Origin: Misgurnus anguillicaudatus
Lineage: Eukaryota; Chordata; Actinopteri; Cypriniformes; Cobitidae
NCBI RefSeq assembly: GCF_027580225.2
Contig: NC_073356.2
Span: 15,033,501-15,097,500, forward strand
DNA length: 64,000 bases
Direction of reading: 5' to 3'
Shown here piece after piece: positions 21,900 through 29,200 of the stretch. Position 1 is the stretch's first letter; each line of letters starts with the position of its first letter. The position numbers and the translations under genes are program-made. The notes beneath the pieces were generated by a model. It made no database searches and had not been told where the DNA came from. It saw only the letters and a program-made list of their open reading frames with translations.

Positions 21900-22373
21900 T
21901 CACAAGTCATCAATGTAGTGTAGAAACTTTATACACATCACAATATTTTTGTCAAGAAGGTAATCAACCAGTGTTTCAATAATTTCACAAACATAATCCT
22001 TATCATTACTAGACATTGTAAAAACACATAAATCAGTCACATATGTACATATGCATAATATATCAGTAATTCTGATAATGGCACCACATTCAGTCATCAA
22101 GTCTAAAAAATTTTTAATAGTTACAGAAATTGACTCGTCCTTGTTAATGCATAAACGCATCAGTGCAGACCAATCATTAGAAATATTTTTTACAACAGAC
22201 ATTTGGTTCTCGAGATTTGTAAGTCGTTTAGCATCCACATCACATCTGTTAACAGGTACATTTACATCAGAGTTTTCATTAACAATTTTATAAAGTAAGC
22301 TGGTCATCTCACATCTAATACGATGTTTAAGTAGACACTTGACCAATCCAGTCACAAAGCATGTATTCCCCAT
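21900..22373 (-). CDS. Accessory protein, possible Bcl-2-like helical fold
   Basis: 157 residues, intact, next to integrase on its upstream side. Predicted mainly helical and cysteine-rich. The stretch NDWSALMRL...FLDLMTECGAIIRITDIL followed by ETLVDYLLDKNIVMCIKFL has the hydrophobic pattern of the central helices of Bcl-2-type death inhibitors, and adintoviruses and adenoviruses are known to carry such genes. No canonical NWGR is present, so the call is weak inference. An unrelated small helical protein is just as possible. Confidence 0.5.
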   Translation of the reverse strand: MGNTCFVTGLVKCLLKHRIRCEMTSLLYKIVNENSDVNVPVNRCDVDAKRLTNLENQMSVVKNISNDWSALMRLCINKDESISVTIKNFLDLMTECGAIIRITDILCICTYVTDLCVFTMSSNDKDYVCEIIETLVDYLLDKNIVMCIKFLHYIDDL

Positions 22374-22381
22374 GGCTTTTG

Positions 22382-23254
22382 TTAGACACAGTCAATATGA
22401 ATGATACCCTTCCAGCTGTCCACAGCGTCACGGACAATCCTTTCGTTGTCAGGGCCTCCAAGTTTTTCTCTGATCTCAGAAAGTTTTTCCACAATAAAAA
22501 TTTCCTCACGCAGCTCGTGTAAGATGCTGTCAACTGACCCCTGAACCCTCAGAGGATGAATCCTTAATCCACAACGGTTCAATGCTTGAGAAATGATATG
22601 TTTGAGTTCTGGCTTGAACAGAGCACGTGACAGTTCCTCAAAGTAAAAGTCAAAGAAATAGGCATTAGCCTTAAAAATACAGCTGTGCCTAAGCTGACTA
22701 GGATGATTAACCTCACAACCGCTACAGAGCTCTTTCAGCTTTTTGTCAACAAGATGCTGCAAAAGTGCCACGACGATTGTTTTTATGAGCTTGAAGCCGT
22801 CAGTCCGGATACATCCGTCTGTGGAGTCGACCCCCGCAAAGTGTGCTGCTCCAGCTACTGAACCAGTACAACCATAGGGAGTCGTAAGGAAGGTCAGGTT
22901 GTGATACCCCAGGTCCATGCAAAATTTATCCAACCAAGAGTTGTCAGAAATTGGCATAGTAATATCCATTGGGGATGACTCATCAACAGGCTTTCCAGTA
23001 TCCGTCTCGAGGCTGTGGTCGTAGGGTACTGGAAACCCTTCAGACGTTTCCGGAGCAGACCCAAGGATATTGTTGTAGCATGCTGGAACAACATCAGGTA
23101 TTGTAGGGACCGTCTCAAGAGGTTCGCTGCCGCTGTAGGGTGTTGCATTGTCATCAGGCATCGCCGGGGGCGGCTTGAGGGCACTGGTCCAACTGTAGGT
23201 TCTTTCATCTTCATCAAGTCCTGGTACGGGAGCGCAAAGGTACTGGTGTAGCAT
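22382..23254 (-). CDS. Accessory protein with proline-rich N-term and Cys/His motif
   Basis: 290 residues, intact; its stop is only 8 bp before the ATG of the 157-residue gene. Residues 1-110 are acidic, proline-rich and built from degenerate 17-18-residue repeats (PxxxxxxDxxPY pattern). The C-terminal half is structured: DGFKLIKTIVVALLQHLV, then CSGCEVNHPSQLRHSC (CxxC-x3-H-x5-H-x-C, a plausible zinc site), then a helical tail. I recall similar CxxC...HPSQ...HxC proteins in other animal DNA-virus-like elements but cannot verify that. Function unknown. A second long frame overlaps the 5' part (22894-23307) and is probably a product of the repeats. Confidence 0.65.
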   Translation of the reverse strand: MLHQYLCAPVPGLDEDERTYSWTSALKPPPAMPDDNATPYSGSEPLETVPTIPDVVPACYNNILGSAPETSEGFPVPYDHSLETDTGKPVDESSPMDITMPISDNSWLDKFCMDLGYHNLTFLTTPYGCTGSVAGAAHFAGVDSTDGCIRTDGFKLIKTIVVALLQHLVDKKLKELCSGCEVNHPSQLRHSCIFKANAYFFDFYFEELSRALFKPELKHIISQALNRCGLRIHPLRVQGSVDSILHELREEIFIVEKLSEIREKLGGPDNERIVRDAVDSWKGIIHIDCV

Positions 23255-23319
23255 GGGGAAGCCATGGTTTCTTGAAGCCTGTTAAGCAAGTGTGTTGAAT
23301 GATCCAAACTGGTACCATT

Positions 23320-24039
23320 TTAATGCCTGTAATAGGTAGGCGGGGTTAGGAGGCCGGCCCCTGAGGGTGGGACACACCTCTCTGGGTGGAACAACTTCAC
23401 TTTAACGGATGTGTAGCGATCATAAAGTTCACACCATCTAAACAGTTTATCAATGCATGAAAAAATGTTGTCAAACATTCGCACATCTTTCCATTGAAGC
23501 AGATATACCAAGTTGTAGTACTTGTAATGCTCAGACTCGGGAATCGGCCAGGTATATTCCATGATCTTTGTCTTGTCGTCGCAGCGAAAAATATAAACAA
23601 AGTCATCTGGCAACTTTCTACAATGGTCTCCAACCACCCGGTATCTTGTATGAGGATCCTCGCCGTCCCACTCCGCGATGTACAAAGGGTCGTCGCCGCA
23701 GTTGTTCAAATCGTTCCAAACATAGTTATAAAATATGAACCAGTCTTTAGCAGGGAACACCAAACTAGGATCATCGGAAGTAATTCCATCTACCAAATCG
23801 CCAGCAAAGAGCCGGACGAACCGCGACTCCTTGTCAAACAGATATCTCCCCACACGTCTATCAGACATTGAGAATTCATGTCTCACAAATTTCTCATTTT
23901 CATGGAGAAACTTTGTCAAACTAACACTCTGTTTTTTCTTAGGAGCAAAAGTAATCCTTTCTTCCATTTCCACAACACCTCTTGCCGGAGAAGTACACAA
24001 CACTCGTCTGGCCCTTTTAGGAGTCTTTGGAGCAGCCAT
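23320..24039 (-). CDS. First leftward Polinton gene, unknown function
   Basis: 240 residues from ATG 24039 (MAAPKTPKRARR), 57 bp inside the right inverted repeat. An upstream in-frame ATG at 24081 is possible but less likely. The N-terminus is basic (PKTPKRARR, PKKKQ) and could be a nuclear signal; the rest is rich in aromatic and acidic residues (DWFIFYNYVWNDL, CSGC absent). No family recognised. Its place next to the terminus suggests early expression from a promoter in or beside the inverted repeat, where TTTAAATA is seen at 24094-24101 (minus strand). Frame intact. Confidence 0.65.
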   Translation of the reverse strand: MAAPKTPKRARRVLCTSPARGVVEMEERITFAPKKKQSVSLTKFLHENEKFVRHEFSMSDRRVGRYLFDKESRFVRLFAGDLVDGITSDDPSLVFPAKDWFIFYNYVWNDLNNCGDDPLYIAEWDGEDPHTRYRVVGDHCRKLPDDFVYIFRCDDKTKIMEYTWPIPESEHYKYYNLVYLLQWKDVRMFDNIFSCIDKLFRWCELYDRYTSVKVKLFHPERCVPPSGAGLLTPPTYYRH

Positions 24040-24095
24040 TGCAACACTAGAACTACACCAGTCTTCTTGTTTAAAATACAAACTACCAGACCTTA

Positions 24096-24319
24096 TTTAA
24101 ACACTCACACAGGAGAGGGGAGGCGTGAAACAACAGAGACTATAGGACACCTGGACAAACATCATTTCCTGAGTAATTTCCGGAGTAATTTCCGGGGTAT
24201 AAACATTAATTGCCACCATAATATTTTATTACAGGAAGCAAACATCTCATAAGGTGTTAGGTCGTAAATCAAGGTCATAAATCATAATTTTTGACACATG
24301 GTACATCATATTTTCTTCT
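24096..24319 (-). repeat. Polinton right terminal inverted repeat (224 bp)
   Basis: Inverted counterpart of 7775-7998. High identity suggests recent insertion or recent homogenisation of the ends. GTCGTG follows at 24320-24325. Confidence 0.92.
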
Positions 24320-24740
24320 GTCGTGCATCATTCCCTCAGTTTCCCCTGAGAGGGGGGAAATACTGATTTCAGTGAGGCACTTCCTTCTTTCAATGATGTA
24401 AAAATCGTCATTTTGCGTCATTGAAAGAAGGAAATCCTGTATCTCTATTGAGTGTGAAAGACTACAGACACTCATTCCTCATTTTTCCAAGGTGGGGGCT
24501 ATGGGTGGGACCCACTCACGCTTCAGACCAATTACAGATCAGTGGGTGGGACTTACGAAAATATACGAACACAGACGAAAAAAAAACGATCAGCTGCCAT
24601 CTTTATGCTAAGCTAAGCTAAACAGAAATTGTGGAGCGAGTCAGACTTCATGTTACAATAACAGTGGAAGTTAATCAATATGATATAGAAGAGGGTGATT
24701 TTACAAGCATGATGCTCTAATCCGCTGTTCATTGCACCTT
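24320..24740. repeat. Right half of host repeat interrupted by Polinton
   Basis: Continues from the GTCGTG target copy with catcattccctcagtttcccc and contains an inverted pair (cacttccttctttcaatga near 24378; its complement near 24412). Non-coding. Confidence 0.55.
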
Positions 24741-24859
24741 TATGAGCCACAATACAGCAAAGAGCCCAGGCAGATCAGAAGCCCGAGGAGAAGCCGGAGC
24801 CTGGGCGTCGGCTGGGTAGAGGAGCCCGGGGAAGACGTAGCAACCATCGGCCTCCGCTG

Positions 24860-25255
24860 CGTAGAGAAGCTTGGACAGACTACTGCCTGTTCTCTCGCTG
24901 TGTGCCCTCTTTATAACATTTCTGCATCAGATAAGGATATGGACGTTCGTTTGGTAAAGGTTTTCAGGCAAGAGAGCAACTTTGCACGCGTATGGACATG
25001 TTTATTTCACAGACGCGTTTCGGCTTCCGAGCAAACGCGCTGCGGATTATATGAGCTTGGACAGACTCGCGCTGTGTGCTTTCGGTGTAAGATTTCTGGA
25101 TCAGATAAGGATATGAACGTTTGTTTTGTGAATGTTTCTGGTCGCGTGCTTATTTCAAAGACGTGTTTCGGTTTACGAGCACAAGCTCCAAGAGCTGAGG
25201 CAGCGCGGCTGTGGAGATATTGTGCAGGGGACGCGTTTGTGTGGAGGATGCAGGG
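24860..25255. repeat. Diverged ~185-bp tandem duplication
   Basis: gcttggacagact...cagataaggatatg...cgttt recurs from about 24868 and 25054. A 175-codon frame (24732-25259) across it is a chance frame over this duplication. A donor-like gtaagtag follows at about 25277. Confidence 0.55.
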
Positions 25256-25308
25256 ATAAACGGACGTCTAACTAAAGTAAGTAGTTTCTATTTTCTTTGT
25301 TATACTAA

Positions 25309-26027
25309 TGTAGCAGCCCTTCAACTTGGAATAAACAGGCTTGGGAGTGTTTCCAGACGGGTGTACTTTAATTGAGACGAGTGTGCATAGCACCAACACC
25401 GTGAAAACTTAAAAAAGGGAAATAACAAAGGCAATTTAGCCAGATATAAAATAATCCCTTTACAAATGCACTTTAGCATCACATTAATTACAGCATAGCA
25501 GGTAACAGCCATTATATGAAATGGGTACCGTTATCATCACATGAACATAACAACAACATGAAATTAATTAACATAAAAATAACACATGAACCACATACCT
25601 CGCTCCGCATATCAAAGGGTGCTAAAAGTGGTAATCCAGGGAAAGTTGCCGCCATTAACTTAAATTAGACATTGGAGAGTTAGCCATTAAATTAACTTAG
25701 ACATAGGAGAGCTAGCTAGAAACTTCAAATTATTCTTAAATTACTTCTGCCAAACGAATCAAGCTCTGAGATATAACACTTCAAAAAACATCTTTAGTTG
25801 AAAGTTACAGCAATATTTTTACGAGCTCTGGCTCTAAACATGCATCGTCTTGTAACATGACTTCACGTGCTCTCTATTGAACATGAACAAGGTAGAGCGC
25901 GAGCGTAAGAGTGTGAGTGAAGATACTAACCCCTTCTACCGATAGCATGATGTCAAAATAAAAGTCACATGAAATAAAAGTATGAAACAGAATAATCATA
26001 ATAAAACACTGCTAGTGGTCATTTACA
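25309..26027 (-). repeat. Pao/BEL 3' LTR
   Basis: About 719 bp, sense start TGTAAATGACCACTAG, sense end GGGCTGCTACA. Compared with the 5' LTR I see only a few substitutions and one short (about 6-bp) tandem-type indel in the attgaacatgaac region. Confidence 0.93.
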
Positions 26028-26203
26028 CTCCCACCACTCACATTATGAAAAGTGAAGACAAGGATCAACCTGGCTGAACGGCTCATACTTGAGTCCTATG
26101 TCTGTATCAGTGTTTCTAGATATGTGCAGGTGAGTATTACTTAATGACTAAAGAGAGTAGACTATGTCATAAGGGGGGTTAAAGGTGTAGACAACTAGAC
26201 TGA

Positions 26204-29200
26204 TCACTCACTCTCGAGGAGGAGAACTAGTTTCTGAATGGGCCTTTCTATAATCAAAGGTTTGGTAGGGCGATCTTGTTTTGCTGATGATCTTTCTCCT
26301 ACTAACACCTTGACGCGACGCACTAGTCCATCACTCTCCTTTGTGGTTTCAACCACTCTTCCCAAACGCCACTGATTTCTAGGGGTGTCTTCCTTTATAA
26401 TGACTAAGTCATCTACCTTAAGGTTGCGTCGAGTCGTATGCCACTTTTGGCGAGTGGAAATGTTCATGAGATACTCTCTCTTCCACCGGCACCAGAACTG
26501 TTCAACGAAGTACTGGACTCTTCGCCACCTTTTAGTTGCATAGACATCCTCCTTTTCAAATTTTCCAGGCGGTGGAAGGGCAGTTTTGGATTTCATTAGT
26601 AAGAGATGATTCGGAGTTAATGGCTCGAGCGAGGTAGGATCATTTACTCCGTTTACAGTTAACGGACGGCTGTTCACAATGGCCATTGCCTCATAGAACA
26701 GGGTTCGAAGGGAAGAGTCGTCAAGTCTGCCTAAGTATTGACAGAGTGTGGCATTTAAGACATTACGGACAGTCCGAATCTGGCGCTCCCAGACGCCGCC
26801 AGCATGACTTGCTGAGGGAGCATTGAATATAAACTCACATTGCCTTTCTGCGAGGAAGCTCTCGATCGTTCTGGTGTCACATTGCTTCAATGCTTCTTTG
26901 AACTCATTTTTAGCTCCTACAAAATTTGTTCCTTGATCGCAATGGAGTTGCCGAACGGCTCCTCTGAGACTGATGAAGCATCTTAAAGCATTGATAAATG
27001 CATCTGTGGATAAGTCCTCAAGCATCTCAATGTGAACAGATCGAGAAGCTAGGCAAGTGAAGATTAAGCCGTAGCGCTTTTGCTCTTTACGGGCTTTCTT
27101 GGTGATGAATGGGCCGAAGCAGTCGATACCGCAGTATGTGAAGGGGGCAGAGACTTCTACACGCTCCTTAGGCAACTCTGCCATGCGTTGCTCTTCTGCA
27201 GGCCGTCTGAGTCTTCTGCACTTCACACATCTGTGTATTAGCTTAGCAACCGACTTACTTCCCCCAATGACCCAAAACCCATTGGCTCGAAGTTCTGTTA
27301 GAGTTTGATTCTGTCCTTGGTGACAGATCCTCTCGTGACAGTGGGTCAAGATCAACTTGGTAATATGTCCTTCTTTGGGTAAAATCAAAGGGTGTCTGAC
27401 CTCTGGGCTTAAGGATGACTGATCCAGTCTCCCACCGACACGAAGTGCTCCTCTTTCTAAGATGGGATCCAAGCGAAACAGAGGGCTGGAGTTTTGAAGA
27501 CCTTTTCCCCTTTGAAGTATCTTCATCTCTTGGGAGAATGCTTCTTCTTGTGCAAGCTTCACTATTGATTCGGCAGCTCTCTCGCGTTCTTCCACACTCA
27601 CAAGTTTGCCAAGATGAGTTTGCTTTGAATTCAGCCTCTTGATTCTTGCAATGACTTTCAAGAGTTTTGACCAGGAGGAGAATCGATCTAGACGGGTAAG
27701 AAGGTCTGACTTTGAAGGTTCAACTTTAGTTGTGAACACCTGCATTGACCTGACCTCAGGATCACCGAGGAGCAACTCAGGAGTTAGGTAAGACTCTGTA
27801 TGTATTTCTTGTTCCCACAGGAACTTGGGACCTGATAGCCAGTTTGATGAGGAGATGTCTGCTGCATTTAGACCTCTCGACGCATGGTCAGCAGGGTTTT
27901 CTGTTGTGTCTATGTAGTGCCACTGGCTGGGGCTGGTGTGTTCCCTGATCATTTGCACACGATTGGCAACGAAGACATGAAACCTTCTTGCTTCATTATT
28001 GATATAAGCCAGGACAACTTGGGAGTCAGTCCAGAAAAATTCTGCTTGGATCGGCATTTCAAGCTTGTTTCTCAGCATGACACTTGATCTTGCAGCAACC
28101 ACTGCTGCTGAAAGTTCCAATCTTGGAATGCTTGTGAGTTTTGTTGGCGCAACTCTAGCCTTTGCCATCACAAGGCTGCAGTAAACTTCACCATCTTCAT
28201 TCTTGCTTCTCAGATAGGAACACGAGCCATATCCTATATTGCTGGCATCCGAGAAGTGATGGAGTTCCCTTGTGACAATTTTACAGAAGCCTTGTGGTTG
28301 GTAACATCTCGGTATTGAGACTTCCTTCAGCAGTTGTAGGTCACTCTTCCATCTCTCCCACCGTGGACTTAAGTCTTCGGGAAGTGGGTCATCCCAGCCA
28401 ATGCCTCGACGGCACAACTCCTGGAGGATGCACTTTCCAGTTAAGATAAATGGAGCCACGAATCCGACTGGATCGTACAAGGAGGCAATGATGGATAGGA
28501 TGCCGCGACGTGTGGAGGGCCTGGTCTGAGGATTTACATTAAAGCTGAAGGTGTCTTGTTCAAGGGACCACTGAATACCAAGAGCACGTTCTGTTGGAGC
28601 TGCATTTAGGTCCAGATTGAGGGGTTCAGATGTGACTGCTCTCTCAGTTGGGTCCACAGAGTCCAGAACTGCTCTTTCATTTGAGTTGAACTTGTGTAGA
28701 TGCAAACCTCCTCTCTTGCACAATTCTCGTGCTTCAGCAATCAACTCCTTTGCTTCTTCTACGGAGGGGACGCTGATAAGCCCATCATCGACGTAGAAGT
28801 TCCTTTCAACAAAGGCTGATGCTAAAGGATACTCTTCCTTGTGTTGACGTGCCAAGTACTTCAGACCAAAGTTGGCACATCCGGGTGACGAAGTGGCGCC
28901 GAATAGGTGGACAGCCATTTGATACTCTTGTGGCTCTGCTTCGAGGTCTCCATCCTCCCACCAGAGAAAGCGTAAGTAGTTCCTTAGTTCAGGAGAAACG
29001 TAAAACTGGTGGAACATTTTCTCGATGTCACATATGATGGCTACAGCCTCTTTCCTAAAACGACAAAGCACTCCAAGGAGAGAGTTGATCAGATCAGGAC
29101 CTGTTAGGAACGTATCATTTAGTGAGACGCCACGGAACTTCGCTGAACAGTCAAAGACGACCCTTAGCTTCTCTGGCTTCTTGGGGTGGAACACCCCATG

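Larger units (their letters stand above)
7775..24319. mobile_element. Complete Maverick/Polinton (adintovirus-like), 16,545 bp
   Basis: Both ends are AGAAGAAAATATGATG in inverted orientation, and the 6-bp target duplication GTCGTG is perfect (7769-7774 and 24320-24325); 6 bp is the Polinton standard. The full family gene set is present: protein-primed PolB, FtsK/HerA-type ATPase, adenain protease, double jelly-roll major capsid, single jelly-roll minor capsid and retroviral-type integrase, plus small virion-like and accessory proteins. Rightward genes occupy about 9.6-17.3 kb and leftward genes 24.0-17.5 kb. Such elements are viewed as integrated relatives of adintoviruses. Polymerase, ATPase, major capsid, minor capsid and integrase genes carry stops or frameshifts, so this copy is not autonomous as read. 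Confidence 0.97.

Noticed and set aside
21900..24039. LxCxE retinoblastoma-binding motif in the accessory proteins
   Set aside because: Checked all three; Cys-rich LC and CxxC strings occur but none has the L-x-C-x-E spacing.
24732..25259. 175-codon open frame
   Set aside because: Spans a diverged tandem duplication in a dispersed repeat; no domain and low-complexity matches only to itself.
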